Shown in pieces: positions 23,750 to 34,359 of a stretch of DNA of 64,000 bases; the first letter of the stretch is position 1, and each line of letters begins with the position of its first letter. The position numbers and the translations under genes are program-made. The DNA is from Micrasema longulum. Taxonomy: Eukaryota > Arthropoda > Insecta > Trichoptera > Brachycentridae. The stretch is from NCBI GenBank assembly GCA_022494885.1, contig JAGVSM010000917.1:1-64000 (forward strand). The letters are read 5' to 3'. Under the pieces are notes generated by a model. It made no database searches. It was not told the DNA's origin and saw nothing but the letters and a program-made list of their open reading frames with translations.

Positions 23750-23875
23750 ACAATATTTTATTTATGTTCTTTTATTTAGGAAACATACCGTACAGTTTCA
23801 TAGTTTAAGAGCAAACAAAATTAGACTTATTGTAATAGACCAGTGAAGTTTTCATATTATATTTCATGCTAAAGT
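23750..23875 (-). mobile_element. LINE 3' end, family H, copy 1
   Basis: tttatttaggaaacataccg, tacagtttcatagttta, aaattagacttattgtaata and gaccagtgaagttttcat align with 63262-63400. The TTTAT-rich edge is the presumed A-rich tail on the minus strand. No coding portion remains. Confidence 0.65.
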
Positions 23876-26214
23876 TATCAATATAATTAATTTAAATTAT
23901 AGTGATTTAATAATAGAAAAACTTAACTGAAGGTATTTTACGGATTAAATTAAAACCATTGAAATGAAAAAACCTATTATAAATTATTAAAAAGTAAGAA
24001 TGTTTTCTTCAATTTATTTTTTGTTATTTAATTATTATTCGGTTATAACGTTTAATTAAGTAAACTTATTTAACATTTAAAATTGGATAATAATTAATAT
24101 AAATATTTTTATTAACTATATTTTTTTTAAAACATATTTTTTTTAATTCATAAAACACAATTTTTATAGGGAAACAATTTATTCATGTATATATGGTTAA
24201 ATATCGGATAAATTGCAGCTGGAGATCTCTTCCAGTAAAACCAAATATAAAAGTCTGTATATGAGAGTTAAAGTACAGTATCTCTATTTTTTTTAAATTG
24301 TATTTTTTAATGAGAGGCTTTAAAATAAATTTGTTTTCTTAAATTTTACTCATTCAAATTATGGAAATTCACATTTTAAAAATCATTGGGAGAATTTAAT
24401 GTTTTCTTAATGTCCTTACAGAAGTTACAATAAAAAAGTGAAAATATTATATTTGTTATTGAAGAAATAAAAATTTGAAGATATGAGTATAATTAATCCG
24501 TATGGGTGAAATAAATAAATTTAAAAAAAAAAAAAAAAAAAACATGTTTGGGAGGAAAAACGATTTGATTTTGATAGAGTAATAATATTATATTTATTAT
24601 ATATTTATATTCTAAGTAATTTAACTCTCGGATACAGATTTCATTTATTTTTTTATTTATTTATTTATTATCGGCCATGGCTAGTTTGTGTACTATAATC
24701 TGAAAGTAATAAAATAAAAGATACATTTAGTTTATGAATAAAACTTTTAAAAATAAAATGTCAAAAAGTTTTTAAGATATAATTAATTTAAATCAGGTCT
24801 ACCTGTGTCAGAAATAAATTATAAATCCATGATGACTAATTTTAATTTACCATAACTGTCAAGCAGGAGGACAATAAATGAGCTCTTGTTTATTTATAAA
24901 TTATTAAATAATAATATAGATTGCCCAGAACTGTTAACTTTAATAAACTTTCGTATACTACATAGCCATCAGGTCTATATTTTTTGTTTTACAGTCGTCA
25001 TCACGGAACTTCACTGAATTCACCAATTATTCTCATGAAGCGACTTGCAAATCAATACAGTGATGATTAAGATTTATTTTATACCACACCGCTGATGATC
25101 AAGTCCTGTTTTTTTAAAAGAATTAACAATTTAAAATTCATATGATTAGTTTTTCACTTTTGTTGTGAACTCTTTGCTATTGTATGTATAATTATTGTTT
25201 AAATTTAGTATTGTTCAGTATTAATATTTATATAAACCACGTAGTAAATTTTTTAACTTTCCTTTAAAAGCACTATCTTTTTTTTTTCTTCTCTTTTTTT
25301 TTCTTCTCTTCCTCTTTTTTTAAAACAACTATTTTCTTTAATTTAGGTACCTTTCTTTTTTATGGGTAAAAATTTATATTTGTTACAGATGTAATATTTT
25401 TTTTATATAAATACTGTTGACCATTGTATACTCCTCTCGATGTTTTTGTTCTTTTTTCATATTATGCTATTTTTTGTTGAATTTTTTTCACTGGTTTTAT
25501 TATAATTGTGTAAATGGTTAATGGAATCGTAAATAAATAAATAAATCTTCCGTTTATATAATCATATACACAAAGGCACAATATGTATGTTGTAGGTATA
25601 CGTAAATATTGATAAATTGAATTGTGTATGTTTTTAAAAAGATTAATTTTGGATGCATTGGTTATTGTTTAATATCAGTATTGTATTAATTGTGAGAATA
25701 TACCTAGTAATGCTTACAATATTCCCTTAAAATACATTTGCTTTGCTCAGTTAAGACTTCTAAATATTCTTAAATAGTGTAAAAACACACTCTTGTAACA
25801 CTTTTAAACAGTTTACTTCCTTTGTAATTTAATGTGTAGTTAAGAAATAAATACTTCCATGGACATGCATATATATTGTGCTCTCTTTTTTTTCATCAAA
25901 AGTTTTGAGTTTGGTTTTATTTACGATGTTGTAAAAGTAACTTAGTTTCCGTTAAAAAAAAAATTAGGTTTAGATTTTACAATACGATATTGTTTCTAGT
26001 ATGTAAATGTTTGTAATTTTAATCTTACGAATATTAACTTTTGTCTTATAAGGTGACTTTAATTTACCATTTTCGGAACACATAATTTTTTATTACATCC
26101 TGTATAGATTCTCAATTTTTTTTCTTATTTAAATTTATTAATGCAAAAGATTCAGACATGAATAATCAACAAAACAATGGTGGCGATTATCAATTAAATG
26201 GAGATAATTTCATC
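23876..26214. other. No gene; probable retroelement tails
   Basis: Very AT-rich. A poly(A) run at about 24521-24542 and (AAAT)n at about 25530-25546 look like plus-strand LINE tails. (TTTA)n at 24648-24670 suggests a minus-strand tail. A pyrimidine tract lies at 25275-25320. No coding sequence was recognised. Confidence 0.5.
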
Positions 26215-26360
26215 AAATGGTGTAGTGGTAAGCGCAATTGCCTAACATGTTTTTGCTTACGGACCAGATTTCTATTTGAGGCAAGGTCGATGTGAAATAT
26301 TTATTTTATGAGTATTTTCTTTAGTAATAGCAAGTCCTTGGACTGGTGCCTGATCTGGCA
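26215..26360 (+). mobile_element. SINE family C, degenerate copy
   Basis: The A-box-like TGGTGTAGTGGTAAGCGC (26219 onward) is followed by a weak B box and the body words tgtgaaatatttattttatg and caagtccttggactggtgcc. It sits about 45 bp upstream of a second family C copy in the same orientation. Confidence 0.65.
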
Positions 26361-26405
26361 GGCGGATCAACTTACTTCTAGGTATATATTGTATATTATA
26401 AATGA

Positions 26406-26572
26406 TCCGCCTCGCGGTCTAATGGTCAGCGGGTTTGCATACCATGCGAGAAGTCTAAGGTTTGATTCCCGAAATAGTCAACATAAAATGTTTACTGAAA
26501 AATGTTTTAACACAAGAATATTAAATTTCATAGTCCCTGGACTGGCACTTGAATCGTAAGATTAATCACGCT
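26406..26572 (+). mobile_element. SINE family C, full head and body
   Basis: The head reads CCGCCTCGCGGTCTAATGGTC and gggtttgcataccatgcgag, with B box AAGGTTTGATTCCCG near 26457-26471. The body has caacataaaatgtttactg and ccctggactggcacttgaat, ending cgtaagattaatcacgct. Used here as the family reference. Confidence 0.8.
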
Positions 26573-26914
26573 TAAAAACTATTTTTTAACCTTAAACATC
26601 TTCTCATACATACACTACAACTGATGGAAGAACGCAGAGTCTGGAAAAATAAATATAAAAATGTGTATAAATAAAACACTACCAGGGCTCCGATTACAAT
26701 AAAAAGTTTACAGAGTTATCTTTTACTGCTTATAATGTGTACGAAAACGAGTTTATTTGCATAAATATTTCAATTTTTTTTGTCAGTAATCTATAATTAA
26801 ACATGTTTAAAAGAAAAAAATCTATCCATATTCTGCTTTTCACATAGAAAACTTAATTTTAAGTTGTAAATAAAATTGAAGATAAATGTTTACTTCCCAT
26901 TGTAATTGAAGCTC
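26573..26914. other. No gene recognised
   Basis: AT-rich spacer before the RTE-like element; no motif. Confidence 0.6.
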
Positions 26915-28690
26915 TGGTTAAGAAAAAAATAAGAGAAGCTAAAAAAACCTGGATGATAGAAAGGTGTCAAAAATGGAAAATTTGCAACAAAAACATGATG
27001 CATTTAATCTGCGCAAAAAATCGAAGAAGCAGAAGGTATTCACAAAAATAAAAATATTTAGATTATGATGGATAAAAGTGATAAGATTAAATCATATATC
27101 AATGAAAAATGAAAACATGAAGTGAACACATGAAATAACTGTTTGATAATCAAATACCCCAACAATTTAACATACCTAATGGAGAAACCGGACCAAAAAT
27201 ATTAAAATCGAAAGTGATAAATGCGGTTAACCAAATGAAACATGGCAAAAGACTAGAACCTGATGAAGTATTTGTAGAGTTAATAAAGCTTGTTAATCAC
27301 AATAATATCAATATATTAGTTAAGTTACTTAATTAAGTACCTATATGCTACCGAAGTAATACCAAAAAAATGGCTTTAATCGACAATTGTTACCTAACCG
27401 AAAAAAATGAACGCAAAAAAGTTTTGTAAATATGAGCTACATTCTAAAAAAATTCTAAAAATCATTCACGGAAAAATATATAAAAAGTGCGACGAAAATT
27501 TAAGCGAGACACAGTTTGATTTTAAGAATGGATATGGTACAAGAGAAGTTCTCTCTTTTGTAAAAAAATGCCGCAACATGAACGTGAATATATACGCATG
27601 TTTTATAGACTATGCTAAAATATTTGATAAAGTTCGGCACCAAAACTTTTTATAAATTGAAAAAAGAAACAACCATGATTCAAGAGATATAAGGATAATT
27701 GGTAATCTCTACTCGCATCAAAAAGCTGCAATAAAAGTGGATGATGAATTAATCAAATATAAACATTTGTCGAGGAATCCGGCATGGGTGCATTATGTGT
27801 CCTCTTCTTTTTAATGTGTACTCAAAAGCCATTTTTAGAGATGCGCTAAATGAACAGACGGCATTAGCATAAATGATCAAACTTTCATGGATGAAACTGT
27901 CTTTCTAGCAGATAGTTTGGAAAGTTTGCACCTATTATTGGACAGAGTTCACTCGGCTAGTTTGAATAAAGGGCTGGAAATGAATATTTCCAAGACTAAA
28001 TATATGGTTATTCGAAAAAAACCACAAACTTACCCAATGATCTAAAAACTTAGAGCGCAGGTTATTGAGCAAGTCCATCAATATAAATATTGAGGATGCT
28101 CGCTGAATGATAAATGAGATCTTTCACAAAAGATCAAAGCAGAATAGATAGAATAGAATAGAGAAAAATAGAGTGGCGCGAGACTGCTTTTTCAGGATGC
28201 GTGACCTTTTTTGCAGTAGAGACTTTAATTTAGAACTCCAAATGCGCATTGTACAATGTTACGTTTTCTTAACACTCTTTTACGTCGTCGAAACGTGAAC
28301 ATTTTCCAGGAGCACTTCAAAAAAGATCGAGGCATGGTGCTACAAGAGGATATTAAAAATTCTTGGGTGGACAGTGTCCAACACGATTACGTTCTCCGAC
28401 GGATGAAAAAAGATAAAGAGGTAATTAAGATCATAAAGAAAAAAAAAATGAGTACTTTGGGCATGTGATGAGATGCGAAAAATATATTATTTTACCAGTC
28501 ATTCCACAGAGAAGGATTGAAAGAAGACGCAGTGAAGGTAGAAGGCGGATCTCTTGGCTAAAGAACTTGTGTGACTGGTTCCATTTCAGTACTCAGTCCT
28601 TGTTTAGGGCAGCTGCCAACAAAGTGAGAATTGCTACGATGATTACCAACATTTATCGGGGAGAGAAACGATAAGAAGAAGAAACTTATT
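26915..28690 (+). pseudogene. RTE-like non-LTR retrotransposon, decayed RT
   Basis: Most of the RT domain of an RTE-type ORF is traceable over several frames. It includes KKIREAKKTWM, KSKVINAVNQMKHGKRLEPD, QFDFKNGYGTREVLSFVKKC, CFIDYAKIFDKVRH (RT palm), SMDETVFLADSLESLHLLLD in place of the YADD box, NKGLEMNISKTKYMVIRKK, and C-terminal GHVMRCEKY and GRRRISWLKNLCDWF. It ends with RAAANKVRIATMITNIYR and a GAAGAAGAAA tail. The catalytic YADD is lost and there are many stops, so it is inactive. Open pieces at 27407-27655, 28256-28468 and 28465-28674 are fragments of this one element. The clade assignment (RTE) is by pattern memory. Confidence 0.8.
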
Positions 28691-29036
28691 CTTGAACCAG
28701 TTGGTTTGATTACAATATTTTTAGTATGTCCAAATATTTGTAGAATAAATACTGGTTTTAACCACAGACTGGAATTTCAGGCCTCGTAAATAGTCGCAGT
28801 AAATAATTCCATCAATTGAATCTTTAAAAAAAAAAGTTTCAGCCCTTCAACTTCACTAAAATCGACAGATGGAAGAATTAAAGAAATATGGATGTTCAAA
28901 ATGATGAATGTTACCCAGTGTGTTAAGTGGATACTTAAACCAGCCGATGACAAGTCACAAGCCCTGATAATGCCTAGACTTCCATATCCTTTACTCTCAA
29001 TCATTCTCCATCCGAATTGTAATTTGTAAATTTCAA
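28690..29036 (-). mobile_element. Foldback family D, long copy
   Basis: On the plus strand it reads gtttcagcccttcaacttca, gaatgttacccagtgtgtta, aaccagccgatgacaagtca and ccctgataatgcctagactt, the family body in inverse orientation. Terminal-repeat-like text (tagtatgtccaaatatttgt) occurs at 28722-28741. SINE A begins immediately after. Confidence 0.65.
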
Positions 29037-29038
29037 TT

Positions 29039-29230
29039 GCGGCCTCCGTGGTGTTGTGGTCAAAACGCTTGACTCGCGCACGGAAGGTTCCGGGTTCGAT
29101 TTCCAATGAGAAAACAAAAAAATAGCGTTATATTTCTTTAGCCTGGGTGTTTTTTGTAGTAATTCAACACTATAATTGAGTCTTCTGGCCAGTTGTGGTG
29201 CAAAAAATAAACAAAAACAAAAGAAAATTA
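29039..29230 (+). mobile_element. tRNA-derived SINE, family A, copy 2
   Basis: GCGGCCTCCGTGGTGTTGTGG (the A box differs at one position), ttgactcgcgcacggaaggt, and B box GGGTTCGATTTCC near 29091-29103, then the family body with gcctgggtgttttttgtagt and gtggtgcaaaaaataaac. Confidence 0.85.
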
Positions 29231-29887
29231 TTATTAGACATTTTTTTTCATTGATACAACCAGATGAAAAGTACGGTGCGTGACTCAAAGCTAGAGGAAA
29301 GAGTTCCTTCATTTAAAAAAAATAAAATATTTCAATATCACTGCTTTATCTCTAGTTATGTTGCACGGGGCAACGCAAAATAATTTAAAATGCAACGTGC
29401 CAATTATCAATTGTCATCATTCCCTTTCAGATGGGTTGTTTTACCAAAATCGCATTTCAAGTAACAAAATATTTAAGGCGTTTTATTGGAACAATATTTC
29501 AAACCAGGAATCCTTATGGGGTGAAATTAGTTTCTTGTCTACAAACATTTGGACGAACTCAAAATAGAACCCCGTTTTTTCGATGGCAAGATACAAAAGC
29601 GCTTTGAGGGATATTGTACATCAGAAGTATTGATTTGAGAACTAATCCGTGTTTTTTCTTACTTTCCCAGCAGGAGGTTGTTTCAGAAGATTCGTTTTTC
29701 CATTATGTGCGTGTTTCTATTGCAAAAACTTCGGACAAAAGAGAAACGAAGGGGGAAACTTTTCGCATCCAAGCCGCTTCTTCAGATACACGAGCATAAA
29801 AAAAACGTTCACATGAAATCAAATAAATTTATAATTAAATTTTATCAACAATTTTTTGAGTTTGTCCTATTTTTTGTAATTTTGTAA
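29231..29887. other. No gene; one foldback-D end
   Basis: 29518-29565 contains cttgtctacaaacatttgga, the end of foldback family D. Two overlapping ORFs of 61 and 69 codons at 29614-29887 have no recognisable features. Confidence 0.45.
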
Positions 29888-29932
29888 ATAAATAAAACAC
29901 GAGTGATACTTTAATCCACAAATTTGGAATAT

Positions 29933-29975
29933 CCAGTGACCGGTTTCATCGCTTTCGCGACATCTTCGAGACTGG
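29933..29975 (-). ncRNA. Hammerhead-ribozyme-like motif (type 3)
   Basis: On the minus strand the motif has stem I CCAGU/ACUGG, stem II GUCGC/GCGAU closed by a GAAA loop, then GAAA followed by CCGG and UC. The ACCGGU at stem III is self-complementary, as expected for small hammerheads that act as dimers. The first core box reads CUCGAAGA rather than CUGAAGA, an apparent one-base insertion, so activity is doubtful. Hammerheads in Penelope-like elements are established knowledge; this specific fold is my hand-drawn inference. Confidence 0.55.
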
Positions 29976-30242
29976 TATATTTATTAAAAAGTAAAATGTA
30001 TTTATACAGAACAGAGGTAAGGATACATAATTCAAAGTTATATGTAAGTAAATTAAATAAAGTTATTTTTATCTTAAGGATCATTATCGACAAATTTTCT
30101 GTGGGTTAACTAATGAATGGATATAATGTTATTTTAATGAGTTCAAGTATTTTATTTTATTGTTGGTGTCCCATCCTTCGTGAGTGTGGTTTTGTAATGA
30201 TTTCTGAAAAACAAGGGGTAAAAAGTCATTAGTAAAATTATA

Positions 30243-31013
30243 TTACAATGGGTAAAGTAATGGAGAATGCACATGTGTTATCTGTTCATTAAGTAATTCT
30301 ACGTCGGGTTTATTTTTCAATCTATTAATTTCGAGAATTTCTAATTTGTCAAGTTTATGGCCTTTGGGTGCAATATGAATTATTTTTACATTATTTTTTA
30401 ATTCGAAGGAATGTTTGTTTTCTATTAAATGATTGGCAAAATTTGAATTATTTTTATTATTAGACCATGATTGTATGTGCTCTTTTATGCGTGTTTTAAA
30501 GGCTCTACCCGTTTGGCCTACGTAGCATGTATTTTTACAGTCGTTACAATTAAGAAGGTAAGTTCCTGAGTTGGAAAACTTATCTTTTTTGTCTTTAGTA
30601 TTTACCAACAAATTAGCTAAGGAATTATTATTGTAAAAGGCTGCAGTGCATTTATTTTTATTTATTATTTGTCCAATTTTACCACTAGTTTTTCCAATAT
30701 ACGAAAGTTTTGCCCACCGCTTTCGGTCTTTATTATTATTGTTTTTTGGTGTCAAACTTTGGGTTAATTTATTGTTTACGAGACGCTTTTGTTTCTTTCT
30801 TATTAGGTTATCAACTAGTGTATTGTTATTTCCGTTATTTATCGCGATAGATTTAATTATGTTTAACTCATTGTTATAATTATGTTTGTTAAGCGGTACG
30901 AATAACAGTCTATGAATTAAGGAGTGAAATACAGACAATTTATGTGAAATATGATGTCGCGAATTATTATGTATAATGTTATCAATGATGAAACCGGTCA
31001 CTGGATATTCCAA
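30243..31013 (-). CDS. Penelope-like GIY-YIG endonuclease, partial ORF
   Basis: An uninterrupted 256-codon frame with no ATG. The first usable codon in the usual reading is TTG inside the right terminal repeat, and an in-frame TAA lies just upstream, so this is a C-terminal fragment and not a self-contained gene. Residues 1-140 are Asn/Lys-rich linker with a KLSYIGKTS segment at 102-110. The nuclease core follows: GTY at 150-152, the paired cysteines C156/C159, YVGQTGR at 164-170, R175 and H179, then NFANHLIENKH at 191-201. IIHI (211-214) and LLNEQ (240-244) close the family C-terminus. The CxxC inside the GIY-YIG module is typical of Penelope-like elements, where the nuclease nicks target DNA for reverse transcription. 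The RT domain is absent. Weak stop context and lack of an ATG argue against independent expression. Confidence 0.8.
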   Translation of the reverse strand: MEYPVTGFIIDNIIHNNSRHHISHKLSVFHSLIHRLLFVPLNKHNYNNELNIIKSIAINNGNNNTLVDNLIRKKQKRLVNNKLTQSLTPKNNNNKDRKRWAKLSYIGKTSGKIGQIINKNKCTAAFYNNNSLANLLVNTKDKKDKFSNSGTYLLNCNDCKNTCYVGQTGRAFKTRIKEHIQSWSNNKNNSNFANHLIENKHSFELKNNVKIIHIAPKGHKLDKLEILEINRLKNKPDVELLNEQITHVHSPLLYPL

Positions 31014-31099
31014 ATTTGTGGATTAAAGTATCACTCGTGTTTTATTTATATAATAAATTACAATGAACTTCCATCAAGAATTTTCACTTACAAACTTAA

Positions 31100-31410
31100 A
31101 CTATTTTTTGTAGACAAGGACTAGATTCAACTGCCTGGGAAGTTGTATAAATTAACATATTACAACAGAGATGAAAATCATTAATGAAGACGCAAAAATA
31201 AAGGTTTCAGTTATTTGACTTCACAAAGATCAACAGATGAAATAATTGAAGGAATATACATAGATGTTCAACTATGAATGGTGAAAGTTACAAGTTACAA
31301 AGTGGCCACTTAAACCAGCCAATATTAGGTCATAAGCCCCGTAGATGCCTAGATTTCAATATAACCTTCGCTAAAATGATGTTTATCTCTGTTGTAATAT
31401 GTGAAATGTT
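31100..31410 (-). mobile_element. Foldback family D, copy with both ends
   Basis: The left end reads gtagacaaggactagattca and catattacaacagagatga. The body runs in inverse sense (aaaggtttcag, agtggccacttaaaccagcc, cataagccccgtagatgcct). The right end atctctgttgtaatatgtg mirrors the left one. It shows that this family is bounded by long inverted repeats. No protein is encoded. Confidence 0.7.
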
Positions 31411-31417
31411 ATTAAAT

Positions 31418-31558
31418 ATTTTAATTCAACCGCTTACCGACTTTTCTATATCTACGGGTTTTAAGATATACCCGTATTTTTGTTGGGACACTAAATAAAC
31501 CAACATGCAGAACCCATTATACACATAAACCATAGTTGTTGCACAGAAATATAAACAC
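31418..31558 (-). repeat. Hammerhead-type Penelope end (type 1), degenerate
   Basis: On the minus strand: ttgttgcacagaaat-type upstream text reversed, then ttggtttatttagtgtccca, acaaaaatacgggtatatct, aaaacccgtagatatagaaa and agtcggtaagcggttg. It aligns with 57550-57675. The first core box is CCAACAA instead of CTGACGA, so the ribozyme is lost. Confidence 0.6.
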
Positions 31559-31569
31559 GAAAATACTTC

Positions 31570-31782
31570 AACAATTTTTTGAGTATATCCAAATGTTTGC
31601 GGACTAGCTGGGTTTCCTCCCTAGGGAGTTATTTAGATTTAAATTTGATTGTAAATGCCTAGACTTCCATATTCCCTTCTAAAAAACGTTTTACTTTCCT
31701 GTTGCAACAAATTTAGATCTTAATAACTCCAGTGAGTCTGAAAACATTCAAACATACTCAAAACATTGTTGAATTAACTCAC
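31570..31782. mobile_element. Foldback family D, short complete copy (about 213 bp)
   Basis: Left end caacaattttttgagtatat, ccaaatgtttgcggactagc and ctccctagggagttatttag; right end atcttaataactccagtgag, gtctgaaaacattcaaacat and actcaaaacattgttg. These are inverted copies over about 75 bp with mismatches. It is the smallest complete member seen and shows the terminal structure of the family. Confidence 0.75.
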
Positions 31783-31797
31783 TGCTAAAAGAAGAAG

Positions 31798-32115
31798 TAT
31801 AAAAATTGTTTTCAGGCGTTGCCTAGTAGGTGAATAGGATCAGCCGGATGAATCTTACCCACATGATAAAAGTTTCAGCTCTTTTACTTAAAAAAAGTCA
31901 ACAGATCGAAGAGTTGAGAAAATGTGGATGTTTAAACATAGGCAGAATGGTGAATGTAACACAATGTGTAATGTGGCCACTTAAGCCAGCCAGTGACAGG
32001 TCATAAGATCTGTTAATGCCTAGACTTGCATATATGACAAAAATAAATAAATTGAATTGAAAATTGAATATCCTTTTCAAAAATGTTTTCCCTCATTGTT
32101 ACAACAAATTTAGAC
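31798..32115 (-). mobile_element. Foldback family D, long-body copy
   Basis: Plus-strand words: ttcaggcgttgcctagtagg, catgataaaagtttcagctc, gatgtttaaacataggcaga, aatggtgaatgtaacacaat, ccagccagtgacaggtcata, aaaaatgttttccctcattg. This copy preserves the longest body seen, on the minus strand. A small unrelated insertion lies around 32035-32068. Confidence 0.7.
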
Positions 32116-32121
32116 AAATAT

Positions 32122-32395
32122 ACCTAATCAGTGCATAAAAAGGTTGCTTATTAAAACACATCTCGTGTTGGTTTTCTATTTTTGTGCAGCAACTATGGTG
32201 AAGGAATAGTGGGTTTCGCATGTTGGTTTAATTGGAGTCCTGACGAAGAGACGGGTACGTCTTGAAACCAGTAGATGTAGAAAAGTCTGTCAGTGGTTGT
32301 ATACAATTATTTAATTACATTTATTAAAATGTTTGACCACAAAATTGATGCTTTAAATATTAATAAAAAAATTATAACATTTATACCATACATTT
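32122..32395 (+). mobile_element. Solo Penelope end (type 1) with hammerhead motif
   Basis: Aligns with 57498-57745: cttattaaaacacatctcgt, gttggttttctatttttgtg, agcaactatggtgaagg, ggtttcgcatgttggtttaa, then the hammerhead, then agaaaagtctgtcagtggtt and taaaatgtttgaccacaaaa. No coding part is attached, so it is a solo terminal repeat. Confidence 0.7.
32233..32280 (+). ncRNA. Hammerhead-ribozyme-like motif (type 1), copy a
   Basis: Core box 1 CTGACGA is intact at 32240-32246. Stem II is GAGAC/GTCTT around a GGGTAC loop (one G-U pair). Core box 2 GAAA is intact, followed by CCAGTA. Stem I is poorly paired here (GGAGTC against GATGTA) and the stem III palindrome is broken (ACCAGT). Both core boxes survive in this copy although the helices have decayed. 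Confidence 0.6.
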
Positions 32396-32465
32396 TTTTA
32401 TGTTCTAACGATTGAAATTGGAAATTTTACTTAGGGATTTCAATAAATATAGTTAATTAAATTTC

Positions 32466-33200
32466 TGTTTATATTAACGTTTTACAACAGAGATGAAGAA
32501 CATTAATGAAGATGCCTAAATAAAGGTTTCAGGTCTTCAACTTCACAAACATCAACATTGAAAGCACCCACTTACCCAAATCTGTTTTGTGGCCTCTTTT
32601 CAGATCCGCACATTGCGAAAACAATTTTTTTAGCCATAATGAACGGTATTTTTTTTTTTCAGCAAAATCTTTTTTTTCAAAAGATTTGCGTATTTTAATT
32701 TTTTGAATATTCATTTTCTGCTTTCAATCTCCCGATTGCCGTCAGAGCAACCAGTCAAATATATCCAGTCAATTTTTCTGTCACCCTTAATCAAATTTTC
32801 CCAATTCTAACGGCGATGAGGTATGTTAGTTCATTAGCTTGTTAGTAAACCAGAAGAAACAAGTCCAATCGGGAGAGCCAGAACCTTTACCACCCCTCCA
32901 CCAGCCAAATAATTCAAACCGATTAAAAGCCCTTAAAAAAATCAAAATATTGTTTCCAAATTCGCTCCATTCCTAGCACCACCCTATTCAAGACGAAAAC
33001 CTAGCATCAACCTAACATCAACAGATGAAATAATTGAAAAAATATGGATGTTCAAAGATAGGCAAAATAGCCAATTTTACACACTGTATAGAGTGGCTAT
33101 TTAAACTAGCCAATGACAGATCATAAGCCCTGTAGATGCCAAGACCTACCTTACATTCTCTAAAATGTTATTCATTTCTGTTGTAATACGGATTTTTTTT
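32466..33200 (-). mobile_element. Foldback family D, copy split by a 458-bp insertion
   Basis: The left part (32466-32556) has tttacaacagagatgaagaa, cattaatgaagatgcc and ggtcttcaacttcac. The right part (33015-33200) resumes cagatgaaataattg and continues gccaatgacagatcataagc, cctgtagatgccaagacct to tcatttctgttgtaatacg. The two halves join exactly at the 8-bp word ACATCAAC, present on both sides of the insertion. Confidence 0.7.
32557..33014. mobile_element. Insertion of unknown class within a family D copy
   Basis: 458 bp lie between ACATCAAC at 32549-32556 and ACATCAAC at 33015-33022. No terminal inverted repeat or poly(A) tail is evident. An internal inverted word (caatctcccgattg at about 32726; caatcgggagag at 32867) may be structural. 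The 8-bp duplication would fit a hAT-like insertion, but the ends do not. Confidence 0.5.
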
Positions 33201-33489
33201 GTTTAAATGTCCCCTTACCTTGAATTTATACTTATATCGTCCACATTTTTATATCTAACGCATCTCTCAGACTTGAAATCAGACATCTATTACATTGTTG
33301 ATGTTGCTTTTTTATCCTGGTGCTTCTATGTTCAAATCAAAATTTCAATCAAATAATGTTAAAAATTAATTTGAACATATTTGTATTTTTACAGCGTGGT
33401 CAATCTATTCAGAAATGGAAACGTTATGTGGCGAAAGCTCTGTCAGTATATATGTTGTGCTGTGTACGTAATAATAAAGAAGTTTAGTG

Positions 33490-34290
33490 AATTTTTAAAT
33501 TGTTTTTATTTGTTAATAGACTCTTTCGGATTTCGAAGGTTAAAGATCTAGGCATCACTTTTGTTAGTTCCCTGACATTTCTCGATCAGTTCGAAACAGT
33601 TTGTAGTAGTTTGTTGAAGATGTTAGGATTCGTCTTGCATACTACCGGGGTTTTTGGTAGCACACGAGTACTGAGAATTCTTTATAACTCGTTGGTGCGA
33701 AGTATACTCTAGAGTGGCTCGATGATTTAGGGACCGTCTGAGTTGAAGTAATCTCTTATGGTGGAGAGGGTTCACAAGAAATTTCTTCAGTTTCCCTACA
33801 TGAAGGGTGTGGATATTATCCATGGCTTTATCCCACTGAGTTCCTCTAGGGAAGTCACAGCAGTTTGAAGACCAGAAGAAATTTGTATTTATTATGTACG
33901 TCTTTCGATTGTTGCGCGGTATTATTGACTACCCTGAAATTATGCGGAGCATTAGCTTTTATGTTCCGGATAATTACATTAGACCGCGTCAGCATAGACT
34001 GTTCAACATTCCAATATACATGAGCAACCTGCCAATGGTTATGCCTGTTTGAAAAGCTATCTCTATGTTGAACAATATGACTTTAGACATTGACATTTTT
34101 CACGTCTCTGAGGGAATTTTTCGTTACGAGATTCTCTTACTTTTTTAACATATTATTCTCTGGATGTTATCAATATATATGTGTTATTTTTATATTTACC
34201 TAATTTTACCTTATTATTTTAATTATTTATATATAAATGAATTAAGATATTTCATTTTGTAATATACACATGTATGAATAAATAAAATTT
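33490..34290 (+). mobile_element. Jockey-like LINE, 5'-truncated
   Basis: The reading begins FVNRLFRISKVKDLGITFVS, then SLTFLDQFETVCSSLLKMLG, then VLRILYNSLVRSILE, a stop, and on other frames VERVHKKFLQFPYMKGV. This is the thumb and C-terminal region of a jockey-type RT. Further decayed coding reaches about 34140 (ending near FRYEILLLF-like text). The 3' UTR ends in gaataaataaaatttaaatt at about 34290. Stops at 33713 and later make it inactive. Confidence 0.7.
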
Positions 34291-34359
34291 AAATTAAATT
34301 GAAAAAAGAAAATTTAAATTAGGATATGTTTTTTTTTATGTTGCGTACAATCAGCGATA

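Larger units (their letters stand above)
29888..31049 (-). mobile_element. Penelope-like element with inverted terminal repeats
   Basis: A GIY-YIG-encoding frame lies between two 63-bp arms (29888-29950 and 30987-31049) that are exact reverse complements. Penelope-like retroelements are known for terminal repeats (pLTRs) in direct or inverted arrangement and for an RT-GIY-YIG protein. Here the RT half is missing, so the copy is truncated. Perfect identity of the arms suggests a young insertion or recent conversion. The 3' side (left) also carries a hammerhead-like motif. Confidence 0.85.

Noticed and set aside
27407..28674. Three separate small genes in 27.4-28.7 kb
   Set aside because: All are pieces of one decayed RTE-like reverse transcriptase read in different frames.
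30646..30879. 77-codon plus ORF with membrane-like hydrophobicity
   Set aside because: Antisense of the Asn/Lys-rich linker of the Penelope-like frame; AAT/AAA codons become Ile/Phe on the other strand.
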